The notes below the pieces were generated by a model. It was not told the DNA's origin, ran no database searches, and saw only the letters and a list, made by a program, of their open reading frames with translations. From NCBI RefSeq assembly GCF_044596045.1, contig NZ_CP138995.1, positions 2,294,001 to 2,358,000 of the forward strand: 64,000 bases of DNA, read 5' to 3'. The translations under genes and the position numbers were made by a program. This document shows, piece by piece, positions 32,481-41,585 of this stretch (positions are counted from its first letter, which is position 1; the number at the start of each line of letters is the position of its first letter). The DNA comes from Flagellimonas sp947499585 (lineage in GTDB: Bacteria > Bacteroidota > Bacteroidia > Flavobacteriales > Flavobacteriaceae).

Positions 32481-34133
32481 TTGCTAACAAATCTTTCTAT
32501 TCAAAATTATGCACTAATAGATGATGTAAACGTTTCGTTTACGTCTGGCTTTACCACAATAACTGGTGAAACCGGAGCTGGTAAATCTATATTATTGGGT
32601 GGACTTTCTCTAGTTTTGGGAAAGCGAGCGGATTTATCGTCACTTAAAAATCAAGCGAATAAATGCATCATTGAAGCTGAGTTTGACATTTCAAAATATC
32701 AATTGAAAGCTTTTTTTGAAGTCAATGATTTGGATTATGAGGATAATACCATTCTAAGACGAGAAATTCTACCTAGCGGTAAATCAAGAGCATTTGTAAA
32801 TGATTCTCCTGTAAACCTTGATATTCTAAAGGGATTGGGGGAACGATTGGTCGATGTGCATTCCCAACATCAAACCTTAAGATTGACGGAAAATGATTTT
32901 CAACTTAAGGTAGTGGATGCTCTCGCTGAAAATGGTGAGAATATAAAAGTTTACAAAACACATTTAGAAGAATATAGAAAGACTTCAAAAGAGTTGGAAG
33001 ATTTAGTGGATTTCCAATCCAGTTCCAACAAGGAGCACGATTATAACAGTTTTTTGCTAAAAGAGTTAGAAGCAGCCCCATTAAAAGAAGGTATTCAAGA
33101 AGAATTAGAAGCCGAATTTGAGCAATTGAACAATGTTGAGCAAATAATGGAACAGTTATCACAAGGGCATCAATTGTTGAATGATGAACAAATAGGTGTT
33201 TTAGGAAAATTGGCCGATTTGAAGCGGGCTTTTCAAAGTTTGTCTGATTTTGGAACGTCATATTCGGCATTGAACGAACGTGTGCAATCCATTTTTATTG
33301 AAGCCGATGATATAGCCAATGAGCTGGAACAAATAAAGGACCGAGTGGAGGCAAACCCAGCAAGATTGGAAATTGTAAATGGACAATTGCAACAATTGTA
33401 CGATTTACAGAAAAAACATCATGTAGGCTCAGTGGTTGAACTTATTTCGCTAAGGAACGAACTGTCTATCCAAGTTGATGCCGTTGAAAATATTGAATCA
33501 AAAATTAAGGAAAAAGAAGTAGAGGTTTCTAAAACAGAGAAACAGATAGAAGGATGGGCAACCAAGATCAGGAATGCCAGAAATGGGGTAATTCCAAGAT
33601 TGAAAAGTATGCTTCAAGAAAGCTTGTATTCTCTTGGCATGCCTTCGGCAACTTTTAAAATCGAAGCAAACCCTTCTACAACTTTTAAATCTAATGGAAA
33701 GGACGACCTTGTTTTCTTGTTTTCTGCAAACAAGGGCTCAGATTACGGTGAATTGAAAAAAGTAGCATCAGGAGGGGAGTTATCCCGTATTATGCTGACC
33801 ATAAAATCTATTTTGGCAGAATACGAACAGTTGCCTACCATGATGTTTGATGAAATTGATACAGGCGTTTCTGGAGAAATTTCTAACCGTATGGGAGAGA
33901 TTATGCAACAAATGAGTAAGACCATGCAAGTGTTCTCTATTACGCACTTACCGCAAGTAGCATCAAAGGGACAACAACAGTTTAAAGTATTTAAGGAAGA
34001 ACGAGAAGGAAGCACAAGTACTCAAATGAAAAGACTAAATGCAGATGAACGAATTAACGAACTTGCCGAAATGTTAGGAGGTAAGTCTGTATCAGAATCT
34101 GCTTTGGCTCACGCTAAGCAATTATTGCAATAA
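32481..34133 (+). CDS. recN: DNA repair protein RecN
   Basis: SMC-like ATPase acting early in double-strand-break repair. The 550 residues have Walker A (TGETGAGKSILLGGLSL) near residue 30, two long coiled-coil arms at about 150-370 and, at the C-terminus, the ABC signature LKKVASGGELSR and Walker B MMFDEIDTGVSG. Translation starts with TTG at 32481, the only codon that gives the family start (M)LTNLSIQNYALID. It begins 46 nt after DUF4835. Confidence 0.96.
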   Translation: MLTNLSIQNYALIDDVNVSFTSGFTTITGETGAGKSILLGGLSLVLGKRADLSSLKNQANKCIIEAEFDISKYQLKAFFEVNDLDYEDNTILRREILPSGKSRAFVNDSPVNLDILKGLGERLVDVHSQHQTLRLTENDFQLKVVDALAENGENIKVYKTHLEEYRKTSKELEDLVDFQSSSNKEHDYNSFLLKELEAAPLKEGIQEELEAEFEQLNNVEQIMEQLSQGHQLLNDEQIGVLGKLADLKRAFQSLSDFGTSYSALNERVQSIFIEADDIANELEQIKDRVEANPARLEIVNGQLQQLYDLQKKHHVGSVVELISLRNELSIQVDAVENIESKIKEKEVEVSKTEKQIEGWATKIRNARNGVIPRLKSMLQESLYSLGMPSATFKIEANPSTTFKSNGKDDLVFLFSANKGSDYGELKKVASGGELSRIMLTIKSILAEYEQLPTMMFDEIDTGVSGEISNRMGEIMQQMSKTMQVFSITHLPQVASKGQQQFKVFKEEREGSTSTQMKRLNADERINELAEMLGGKSVSESALAHAKQLLQ

Positions 34134-34188
34134 AAGAGTCCCTATTTTAATCAGATTAATCAAAGCAGCAAAACTCGATAAGAATAAA

Positions 34189-34196
34189 TATCTTTG
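34189..34196 (+). promoter_or_regulatory. -7 promoter box of fabI
   Basis: TATCTTTG, matching TAnnTTTG, 27 nt before the fabI ATG. Confidence 0.45.
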
Positions 34197-34223
34197 TCGC
34201 AAAACCAACTATAGATATATAAT

Positions 34224-35036
34224 ATGGCATACAATCTTTTAAAAGGTAAAAAAGGAATCATTTTTGGCGCTTTGGATGAGAATTCCATTGCATGGAAAAC
34301 GGCAGAACGTGTTCATGAAGAAGGCGGAACTTTTGTATTGACCAATGCACCTATAGCAATGCGTATGGGGCAAATTAAGGAATTGGCCACAAAGACAAAT
34401 TCTGAAATTATTCCTGCGGATGCTACGAATGAAGAAGATTTGCAAAATTTGGTAACCCAGGCAATGGAGATTTTGGGTGGAAAACTGGATTTTGTGCTAC
34501 ACTCTATAGGAATGTCTGTCAATGTTAGAAAAGGAAGGGCATATACAGATGAAAAATATGATTTTACTGCAAAAGGATGGGATGTTTCCGCACTTTCTTT
34601 CCATAAGGTCATGCAGTCTTTGTACAAATCTGACGCCATGAACGAATGGGGTAGTATTGTTGCCTTAACTTATATGGCGGCGCAAAGGACTTTTCCTGAT
34701 TACAATGACATGGCAGATAATAAAGCTTATCTAGAATCTGTAGCAAGAAGTTTTGGATACTTCTTTGGAAAAGAAAAGAAGGTGAGAGTGAATACAATTT
34801 CTCAATCACCAACACCGACTACTGCAGGACAAGGAGTAAAAGGATTTGATGGTTTTATCAGCTATGCTGAGAAAATGTCCCCACTAGGTAATGCTTCCGC
34901 AGCAGATTGTGCTGACTATACGGTGAGTCTTTTTTCTGATTTGACAAAGAAGGTAACCATGCAGAATTTGTTCCACGATGGAGGGTTTTCCAACACTGGA
35001 GTAAGCCAAGAGGTTATTGATGAGTTTACAAAGTAA
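34224..35036 (+). CDS. fabI: Enoyl-[acyl-carrier-protein] reductase (NADH), FabI
   Basis: Catalyses the last reduction of each fatty-acid elongation cycle. The 270-residue short-chain dehydrogenase fold has the FabI cofactor loop (GIIFGALDENSIAWKTAERV) and the catalytic Tyr-Tyr-Lys arrangement in LTYMAAQRTFPDYNDMADNK. It is the triclosan-target type rather than FabK or FabL by these motifs. It has its own promoter box and a strong terminator and appears monocistronic. Confidence 0.97.
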   Translation: MAYNLLKGKKGIIFGALDENSIAWKTAERVHEEGGTFVLTNAPIAMRMGQIKELATKTNSEIIPADATNEEDLQNLVTQAMEILGGKLDFVLHSIGMSVNVRKGRAYTDEKYDFTAKGWDVSALSFHKVMQSLYKSDAMNEWGSIVALTYMAAQRTFPDYNDMADNKAYLESVARSFGYFFGKEKKVRVNTISQSPTPTTAGQGVKGFDGFISYAEKMSPLGNASAADCADYTVSLFSDLTKKVTMQNLFHDGGFSNTGVSQEVIDEFTK

Positions 35037-35053
35037 TTAATATATATAGTTAT

Positions 35054-35089
35054 AAAAGCCATCCTTTTTGGGGTGGCTTTTGTGTTTTT
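35054..35089 (+). terminator. Rho-independent terminator of fabI
   Basis: Stem AAAGCCATCC (35055-35064) with GGGTGGCTTT (35071-35080), one G-U pair, followed by TGTGTTTTTA. It ends 3 nt before the glycosyltransferase ATG, so that gene either depends on read-through or uses a promoter within this stretch. Confidence 0.75.
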
Positions 35090-35091
35090 AG

Positions 35092-36099
35092 ATGAATGCA
35101 ATTTTATCCATAATCGTTCCCGTATATAACAGACCTGAAGAAATTCAAGAGTTATTGGAAAGTCTTGTAGAGCAAGATTTTAAAGAGAGTTATGAAATTG
35201 TTATTGTAGAAGATGGCTCCATAAAAAGTTCTGAAGAAGTTGTGAAAAACTTTCAGGAGAGCCTTCAAATTTCTTATTACTTTAAAGAAAATACAGGTCC
35301 AGGGGATTCCAGAAATTATGGGATGCAAAATGCAAAGGGCAATTATTACATTATTCTAGATTCTGATTGTATTCTTCCCAAACAGTACCTGAGTGAGGTC
35401 AAAAAGGAACTGCAAACAGATTTTGTTCACTGTTTTGGTGGACCAGATGCAGCACATGAGTCATTCACTACGGTTCAAAAAGCGATAAACTATGTGATGA
35501 CTTCGTTTTTTACAACAGGAGGTATTAGAGGAGGAGGTAAATCGGTCGGAAAGTTTCAACCCCGTAGCTTCAATATGGGAATTTCAAAAGAAGCTTTTAG
35601 TAAAGCAGGCGGGTTTGGTCAAATCCACCCGGGCGAAGACCCAGATTTAACCTTTAGAATATGGAAAGCAGGATATGCCACCAGATTGTTTCCAAAAGCA
35701 TTTGTTTATCATAAAAGACGGATAGACTGGAACAAATTCTATATTCAGGTCAATAAATTTGGCATGGTAAGGCCAATTTTAAACAAATGGCACAAAGGAA
35801 CAGCAAAGTTGACCTATTGGTTTCCAACGCTTTTTATACTAGGATTGTTCGCATCAGTTTTGATGGCACTGGGGGGAATCATTTTGCCCTTAGCGATAGT
35901 TATAGCATACTTTTTGCTATTGTTTTTAGATGCATCAATTAAAAATAAAAGCATCAAAGTGGCTTTGTTGGCAATTTTTGCGGCATTAACGCAGTTTACA
36001 GGATATGGGATTGGTTTTTTAAAATCCACAATCTTGGTTAATTTTAGCAAGAAGGAACCTGAAACATTGTTTCCTAAACTGTTTTTTAAAAAAAAGTAA
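35092..36099 (+). CDS. Glycosyltransferase family 2, membrane-associated
   Basis: A 335-residue GT-A enzyme expected to transfer a sugar from a nucleotide sugar at the inner membrane. Seen: LSIIVPVYNRPEEIQELLES, IVEDGS, the metal-binding DSD in YIILDSDCILP, and HPGEDPDLTFRIW in the acceptor region (ED motif). The last 90 residues contain two or three hydrophobic segments (FPTLFILGLFASVLMALGG and following). The acceptor is unknown. It is followed after 3 nt by the YbbR-like gene. Confidence 0.9.
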   Translation: MNAILSIIVPVYNRPEEIQELLESLVEQDFKESYEIVIVEDGSIKSSEEVVKNFQESLQISYYFKENTGPGDSRNYGMQNAKGNYYIILDSDCILPKQYLSEVKKELQTDFVHCFGGPDAAHESFTTVQKAINYVMTSFFTTGGIRGGGKSVGKFQPRSFNMGISKEAFSKAGGFGQIHPGEDPDLTFRIWKAGYATRLFPKAFVYHKRRIDWNKFYIQVNKFGMVRPILNKWHKGTAKLTYWFPTLFILGLFASVLMALGGIILPLAIVIAYFLLLFLDASIKNKSIKVALLAIFAALTQFTGYGIGFLKSTILVNFSKKEPETLFPKLFFKKK

Positions 36100-36102
36100 T
36101 AG

Positions 36103-37059
36103 GTGTTCAAAAAAGCATTTAGTGGATTTAACAAGAGGAAAGTAAAAGTATTCTTCCTCTTTTTGATATGTTCATTTCTTGCCTGGTTTTTGAGCAATTT
36201 GTCCGAGCCTTACGAGTCTAGGGCCAACTTCAATTTGAATTATAAGAATTTGCCGGATACCTTGTTGTTAGGCAATAATGCTGTCAATTCCATTGAAGCA
36301 AAGCTAAGGACCAGTGGCTTCAAATTTCTCTATTACAACTTTGTAAATAAACGGGTAGAAGTAGACCTGTCCCAAGTGGTGAATAACAATGGAAACTACG
36401 TTTTACCGGAAGATGTTTTAAAAAAACAAATGGAACTCCAGCTTTCTCAAAGCATTTCCTTGATTGATTTGGACAGGGACGAACTTATTGTGGACCTTTA
36501 CCAAGTTGCGACCAAGGAGGTTTCAATCAAAGCAAATTTAGACGTACAGTTTCAACAAAATTATATTTTGGAAGGCGACCCAATTATTACTCCGAATGTA
36601 GTTTTGGTGAAAGGGCCTAAAAGTGAAATAGACACGTTAAATACCATTTACACATCAAAAATAACTTTAGGAGATGTTTCTTCTGATTTCTCAAAGGACG
36701 TTTTGTTGGTTTTCCCTAAAAACCTATCCAATAGTATCTTTTCAATAAATAGGGCTAACGTTTCCGGAAAAGTGGTAAAGTTTTCTGAGAGGGTTTTCGA
36801 TATTCAAATTCGGGTATTCAATTTCCCTAGTGGTTATCAGGTCAATACATTTCCAAATTCCGTATCTGTACTTTGTAAAGCCACCATTGAACAGTTGAAG
36901 TCAATAACGGCGGAAGATTTTGAGGTTATTGCAGATTACAAACAGCTAAATGGTTCAAATAACAACATGTTATTTTTAGAAATTACGCGGAAACCTGAAA
37001 ACGTCCATGGCGTCAGGTTGCTTGAAAATAAAGTTAACTTTGTTCTGGAACAAAAATGA
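36103..37059 (+). CDS. YbbR/CdaR-like membrane-anchored protein
   Basis: A 318-residue protein with one N-terminal membrane segment (about 15-33, FFLFLICSFLAWFLSNLSE) and an extracytoplasmic region composed of YbbR-like beta repeats (for example TPNVVLVKGPKSEIDTLNTI at about 165). In Firmicutes the family regulates the diadenylate cyclase CdaA; no cyclase gene is in this window, so that role is uncertain. It starts with GTG at 36103 and overlaps coaE by 4 nt (ATGA). Confidence 0.85.
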   Translation: MFKKAFSGFNKRKVKVFFLFLICSFLAWFLSNLSEPYESRANFNLNYKNLPDTLLLGNNAVNSIEAKLRTSGFKFLYYNFVNKRVEVDLSQVVNNNGNYVLPEDVLKKQMELQLSQSISLIDLDRDELIVDLYQVATKEVSIKANLDVQFQQNYILEGDPIITPNVVLVKGPKSEIDTLNTIYTSKITLGDVSSDFSKDVLLVFPKNLSNSIFSINRANVSGKVVKFSERVFDIQIRVFNFPSGYQVNTFPNSVSVLCKATIEQLKSITAEDFEVIADYKQLNGSNNNMLFLEITRKPENVHGVRLLENKVNFVLEQK

Positions 37060-37643
37060 TTGTTGTTGGTCTAACAGGAGGTATAGGAAGTGGCAAGAGC
37101 ACCGTTTCAGGCATGTTTAAAGATTTAGGGGTGCCAGTGTACGATTCTGATTCAGAAGCAAAACGCTTAATGACCACTTCAGCTGAGTTAAAAAAGGCAA
37201 TTATAGAGTTGCTTGGAAAAAGAGCCTATGATGGTAAAACTTTAAATAGAAGTTTTATTGCAAACCAGATTTTTGAAAACCCTGAAACACTTCAAAAGTT
37301 AAACAAAATCGTCCATCCTGCTGTAAGAACAGATTTTTTAGAATGGACAGAAATTCAAGAAGCGCCATACGTAATTCAGGAGACCGCCCTTATTTTTGAA
37401 AATGAAGCTCAAGAAAACTACGACTATGTAATTTTGGTGACGGCACCAGAAGATCTTCGCTTGCAAAGAGTAATGGAAAGGGATGAGGCAAGTAAGGAAG
37501 AAGTATTGAATCGCATGAGAAACCAAATGAGCGATGACAAAAAAGTAGCTCTCTCCAATTTTTGCATTGACAATATTAATTTGGAAATCACTAAAAAAAG
37601 GGTTGCAGAACTTCATCAAAGACTTGTAAGACAAGCAGATTGA
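37056..37643 (+). CDS. coaE: Dephospho-CoA kinase
   Basis: Phosphorylates dephospho-CoA at the 3'-OH, the last step of CoA synthesis. The 195 residues have the P-loop GLTGGIGSGKSTVSGMF, the VYDSDSEAK motif and the LID region (ERDEASKEEVLNRMRNQM). Its ATG overlaps the YbbR-like stop. The order YbbR-coaE recurs in Bacteroidota. Confidence 0.97.
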   Translation: MIVVGLTGGIGSGKSTVSGMFKDLGVPVYDSDSEAKRLMTTSAELKKAIIELLGKRAYDGKTLNRSFIANQIFENPETLQKLNKIVHPAVRTDFLEWTEIQEAPYVIQETALIFENEAQENYDYVILVTAPEDLRLQRVMERDEASKEEVLNRMRNQMSDDKKVALSNFCIDNINLEITKKRVAELHQRLVRQAD

Positions 37644-37652
37644 CCAATAATT

Positions 37653-37668
37653 TTAACATTTTTGTTAA
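37653..37668. promoter_or_regulatory. 16-bp inverted repeat upstream of the histidine kinase gene
   Basis: TTAACATTTTTGTTAA is a perfect 6+4+6 inverted repeat, followed by GGTTAGGTTAAA. It lies about 53 nt upstream of the kinase ATG and 10 nt after the coaE stop. Operator or weak hairpin; undecided. Confidence 0.25.
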
Positions 37669-37720
37669 GGTTAGGTTAAACGGTCAAAGGCCTAAATGTT
37701 AAATTTCTAATTTTACCCCG

Positions 37721-39301
37721 ATGAACAAGAAGCTATTCGTTCTTCTCGTCATTCTTATGAGTTTATCCCTTACGGGGATAATTTTTGTTCAAGTGTATTG
37801 GATAAGAACATCAGTGAACGACAAGGAGGAGCAATTCTCAAGAACGGTTACAGACATACTGGATAAAGTTGCCAGCAGGGTGGAGAAGAGGGAGATGAAG
37901 GATTATTCAGATCGTTTGGCTTCATTGGTAGACAGCATTGGACAACCTAAAACCACTCAGTTCAGAAATTTTTTGTTTGTTGATAGAGATTTAAATTCAG
38001 ATGAGATTCTCTTTTATTCACATGGAATTCTAGAGGAAGATTACAATATAACATCAACGTTCTTTGATAATTTAGGTGGGGAGGATACCACTACGATTAA
38101 AAACTTTACAAGCAAGCGCACCAAGGCCGTCTTTAAAGAAGAATATGGGCTGGATGGCAAAAGCTACAGTCTAACGCCTATTCAAAAGGCCGAAAAGATA
38201 GGAGGACTATCTAAAATTGATAAGGCAGCTTGGGAAGATGTTTTTATGGAATATGCCAAAAGTAGGCCAATACATAAAAGGGTATCCAAACAAGAATTAG
38301 AATTATTGTTAACTCAGGAATTAGGTAATAGAAACATAGATATAGATTACGAATATGGAGTGTACAGCCAAGGTTATCCGACCAAGGTGAAATCCAAGAA
38401 ATTCAAGTTTTCTGAATCTAAGATGTACAAGGCTCCAATTTTTAAGGATAGTGAAGGAAACACTAGCTTTTCGCTATTGCTGACCTTTCCGACGATGAAG
38501 AAGTTTCTTTTTCAGTCTATAATGAGCATGGCGTTGTTATCCTTGATTTTTACATTGGTGATTATGATTGCCTATTCCAGTGCAATCTATCAATTGATAA
38601 AACAGAAGCAGATATCTGAGATAAAAACAGATTTCATAAACAATATGACCCATGAGTTTAAGACTCCAATTGCAACAATAAATCTTGCGGTGGAAGCTAT
38701 CCGAAATCCGAAAACGATAGACGATCAGGAAAAAGTATTGCGGTATTTGGGTATGATAAGGGACGAGAACAAACGTATGCATGCGCAGGTTGAAAATGTG
38801 CTTAGAATATCCAAATTGGAAAAAAACCAATTAGATATCCGTAAGGATAGGGTTGATGTCCATGACATAATAGTGGATGCTATAGCTCATATAGAATTAA
38901 TTGTAGAAGATAGGGGAGGATATGTAAAATCGAATTTAGATGCTGAGAGGTCAGAAGTTCTAGCTAATGATGTACACTTTACCAATGTTATGGTAAATAT
39001 TCTTGACAATGCTGTAAAGTATTCAACAGAACCCCCAAAAATTGATGTTTTTACCGAAGTGGTTAAAAACAGTATAATTATTAAAGTAAAGGACCATGGT
39101 GCTGGAATGAGCAAGGCGGTGCTTAAAAGAGTTTTTGAAAAATTTTACCGGGAACATACCGGAGACATACATAATGTAAAAGGCCATGGATTAGGGTTGG
39201 CTTACGTAAAACGAATTATAGAAGATCATCAAGGTGAAGTTTATGCAGAAAGTGAAAAGGGAAAAGGAAGTACTTTCTTTATAAAACTGCCTTTAATTTA
39301 G
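37721..39301 (+). CDS. Sensor histidine kinase (RprX-like)
   Basis: Membrane sensor of a two-component system, 526 residues. Transmembrane segments at about 5-27 and 262-288 flank a large periplasmic sensor region; then HisKA with the phospho-acceptor His in NNMTHEFKTPIATI, and an HATPase domain with N-box VNILDNAVKYS, VKDHGAGMS, FEKFYR and GHGLGLAYVK. All motifs are intact. Length and layout resemble RprX of Bacteroides. It is followed after 6 nt by its regulator. The signal sensed is unknown. Confidence 0.93.
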   Translation: MNKKLFVLLVILMSLSLTGIIFVQVYWIRTSVNDKEEQFSRTVTDILDKVASRVEKREMKDYSDRLASLVDSIGQPKTTQFRNFLFVDRDLNSDEILFYSHGILEEDYNITSTFFDNLGGEDTTTIKNFTSKRTKAVFKEEYGLDGKSYSLTPIQKAEKIGGLSKIDKAAWEDVFMEYAKSRPIHKRVSKQELELLLTQELGNRNIDIDYEYGVYSQGYPTKVKSKKFKFSESKMYKAPIFKDSEGNTSFSLLLTFPTMKKFLFQSIMSMALLSLIFTLVIMIAYSSAIYQLIKQKQISEIKTDFINNMTHEFKTPIATINLAVEAIRNPKTIDDQEKVLRYLGMIRDENKRMHAQVENVLRISKLEKNQLDIRKDRVDVHDIIVDAIAHIELIVEDRGGYVKSNLDAERSEVLANDVHFTNVMVNILDNAVKYSTEPPKIDVFTEVVKNSIIIKVKDHGAGMSKAVLKRVFEKFYREHTGDIHNVKGHGLGLAYVKRIIEDHQGEVYAESEKGKGSTFFIKLPLI

Positions 39302-39307
39302 AAAACT

Positions 39308-40021
39308 ATGGAGATAGAGAAAAAGAAAATACTATTGGTGGAGGATGATCCCAATTTTGGGATTGTATTAAAGGATTATTTATCTATGAACGATTTTGAT
39401 GTTGTTCTGGCTAAAAATGGAATGGAAGGTTTTGAAAAATTCAAAAAGGATAATTACGATGTCTGTATTTTGGATGTAATGATGCCTTATAAAGATGGGT
39501 TTACCCTTGCTAGGGAAATAAGAGAAAAAAACGAGAATGTCCCTATCATTTTCCTAACTGCAAAAACCATGAAGGAAGATGTTCTTAAAGGGTACAAAGC
39601 AGGAGCTGATGATTATTTAAACAAGCCTTTTGATTCTGAAGTGTTATTGATGAAGCTTAAAGCAATACTTCAAAGAAAGGCATCTAGCACATTGGCAGAC
39701 AGTAAGCAATTTGAATTTGAAGTAGGTAACTTCCATTTAAATTCAAAACTTAGGTTCTTAAAATATATGGATGAAGAACCTGTAAAACTTTCTCCTAAAG
39801 AGAATGAATTGCTAAGGTTACTTGCATTGCATGAAAATGATTTAATGCCCAGAGAATTGGCTTTGACCAAAATATGGAGAGACGATAACTATTTTACGTC
39901 TAGAAGTATGGATGTATATATTGCCAAATTAAGAAAGTACTTAAAGCGTGATGACGTTGTGGAAATCCTAAACATTCATGGTGAAGGGTTTAGATTGGTT
40001 GTCAAAGCAGAAAATCAATAA
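39308..40021 (+). CDS. OmpR-family response regulator (RprY-like)
   Basis: A 237-residue regulator paired with the upstream kinase. The receiver (5-120) has the acidic pair EDD, phospho-acceptor Asp in VCILDVMMPYKDG, Thr in FLTAKT and Lys in NKPF. The C-terminal winged helix (about 145-233) has LSPKENELLRLLALHEN and SRSMDVYIAKLRKYL. It resembles RprY. A bidirectional terminator follows. Confidence 0.95.
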   Translation: MEIEKKKILLVEDDPNFGIVLKDYLSMNDFDVVLAKNGMEGFEKFKKDNYDVCILDVMMPYKDGFTLAREIREKNENVPIIFLTAKTMKEDVLKGYKAGADDYLNKPFDSEVLLMKLKAILQRKASSTLADSKQFEFEVGNFHLNSKLRFLKYMDEEPVKLSPKENELLRLLALHENDLMPRELALTKIWRDDNYFTSRSMDVYIAKLRKYLKRDDVVEILNIHGEGFRLVVKAENQ

Positions 40022-40046
40022 GAGCTATCTCTTTTGAATATAAATA

Positions 40047-40076
40047 TGAAACCACCTTTTTTAGGTGGTTTTTTTA
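40047..40076. terminator. Bidirectional terminator between the two-component operon and gntP
   Basis: Stem AAACCACCT (40049-40057) with AGGTGGTTT (40063-40071) and a T7 tail on the plus strand. It ends at the gntP stop codon. Confidence 0.8.
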
Positions 40077-41411
40077 TACAAAAAAGTAAAGGATAGATAC
40101 GGTAAAGATTCCTACAAAGGCAAGAATCGTGGTCATCATGGTCCAAGATTTAAAGGTTTGCTTTTCTGTAATACCTAAATATTGGCCTACCAGCCAAAAG
40201 CCGCTATCGTTTACATGAGAAAAGATACTGGCTCCAGAAGCAATGGCAATTACCATGCATGCAAGCTCTATAGGGCTTAACGCTGCATTTATAAGTAAAG
40301 GGGAGACTAATCCAGCAGCTGTTATCATAGCTACCGTAGAAGAGCCTTGAACAATTCTAACAATTGCAGCGCTTATAAAAGCAAAGGCCAAAACAGGAAA
40401 ACCAGCATTACTCAAGGAAGTTGCCAATAATTCACCAGCACCGGTATTTGTCAATACTTGCTTAAAAACACCCCCTGCACCGGTAAGCAAGATAATGGTA
40501 CCTGCCGGAGCCAAGGATTTACTGGTGATATCAAAAAGTTGTTGTTTGGTAAATCCTTTTCTGATTCCAAAAAAATACCACGCTAAAATGTTTGCAATAA
40601 TTAAAGCTGAAAAGGGATGGCCCACTAAAGCTATTCCATTCAAAACAGTTTTATTGGTTATCCCCAATGCACCTGTTGATGCGATAGTATTGAAGAGGAT
40701 AAGAATAATGGGGAAAGCAATGATTAGTAAAGTTTGCCCAATTGGAGGTAATATAGGAGGATCAACACTATTAACTAGTTTTGGAGCTTCCACAAATATC
40801 TTTTTTGATATATAACGACCAAATAACAGCCCGGCAATCAACGCAGTTGGGATACCGGCCAAAAAACCGACCAAAATAACCCATCCCAAATCAGCTCCAA
40901 TAATGTCGGCAACGGCAATAGGACCTGGAGTAGGGGGAATAAAAGCATGCGTTATGGCCAACCCTGCCAGCAAAGGTATTGCGTACAACAAAAGTGATTT
41001 TCCCGTTTTGCGCTGTAAAGCATAGATCATGGGAACAAGAATGATAAATGCTACATCAAAGAAAACGGGTATTGCGATTAAAAACCCAGAAATGACCATA
41101 GCGGATGGCGCCTTTTTTAACCCAAATTTGGATACCATAAAATCCGCAATGGTTTTTGCCCCTCCAGAAGCTTCTAAAATACCGCCGAACATAGCACCCA
41201 GCCCTACTACTGTGGCCACAAAGCCTAGGGTGTTGCCCATTCCATCTTGAACAGTTTTAATGATTTCATTTGCATCTAAACCAGCAATAAGTCCAACGGT
41301 TATACTACCTATAAGAAGTGCTATAAAAGCATTGATGCGTAGTTTTAAAATCAAAAATAATAGTGCTGCTATACCAGCAACAACGGCTAGTAACAAGTTG
41401 GTAGTAATCAT
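40074..41411 (-). CDS. gntP: Gluconate:proton symporter, GntP family
   Basis: An inner-membrane permease of 445 residues with about 12 hydrophobic segments. Family features include the glycine-rich FVATVVGLGAMFGGILEASGG, FIPPTPGPIAVADIIGADLG and GSSTVAMITAAGLVSP. Members import gluconate or related sugar acids. The gluconokinase gene is on the same strand at 43.8 kb, separated by the M13 peptidase gene, supporting gluconate as substrate. Tandem TTATGGTA repeats lie 13-30 nt upstream of the ATG. Confidence 0.92.
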   Translation of the reverse strand: MITTNLLLAVVAGIAALLFLILKLRINAFIALLIGSITVGLIAGLDANEIIKTVQDGMGNTLGFVATVVGLGAMFGGILEASGGAKTIADFMVSKFGLKKAPSAMVISGFLIAIPVFFDVAFIILVPMIYALQRKTGKSLLLYAIPLLAGLAITHAFIPPTPGPIAVADIIGADLGWVILVGFLAGIPTALIAGLLFGRYISKKIFVEAPKLVNSVDPPILPPIGQTLLIIAFPIILILFNTIASTGALGITNKTVLNGIALVGHPFSALIIANILAWYFFGIRKGFTKQQLFDITSKSLAPAGTIILLTGAGGVFKQVLTNTGAGELLATSLSNAGFPVLAFAFISAAIVRIVQGSSTVAMITAAGLVSPLLINAALSPIELACMVIAIASGASIFSHVNDSGFWLVGQYLGITEKQTFKSWTMMTTILAFVGIFTVSILYFFV

Positions 41412-41423
41412 AAAATTGTTGGA

Positions 41424-41441
41424 TTATGGTATGTTATGGTA
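41424..41441. promoter_or_regulatory. Tandem TTATGGTA direct repeat upstream of gntP
   Basis: Two identical copies of TTATGGTA (41424-41431 and 41434-41441) spaced 10 bp apart, one helical turn, just before the gntP ATG. The spacing suits side-by-side binding of a regulator. Confidence 0.35.
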
Positions 41442-41530
41442 AAACGTATTGAAGTCAAATATAAGTAATTTGTCAAATGCACTTTGAAACAAAAAAAAGG
41501 GATAACGTACGCTATATAACAATAGTTATC

Positions 41531-41564
41531 ACAAAAAAAAGGGTACCCAACATGGATACCCTTT
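41531..41564 (-). terminator. Rho-independent terminator of the M13 peptidase gene
   Basis: Stem AAAGGGTA (41538-41545) with TACCCTTT (41557-41564), extended by an inner CC/GG pairing. On the minus strand it is followed by a T8 run. It lies 21 nt beyond the stop at 41586. Confidence 0.8.
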
Positions 41565-41585
41565 GTAGTAAATTTCACGAAAGAT

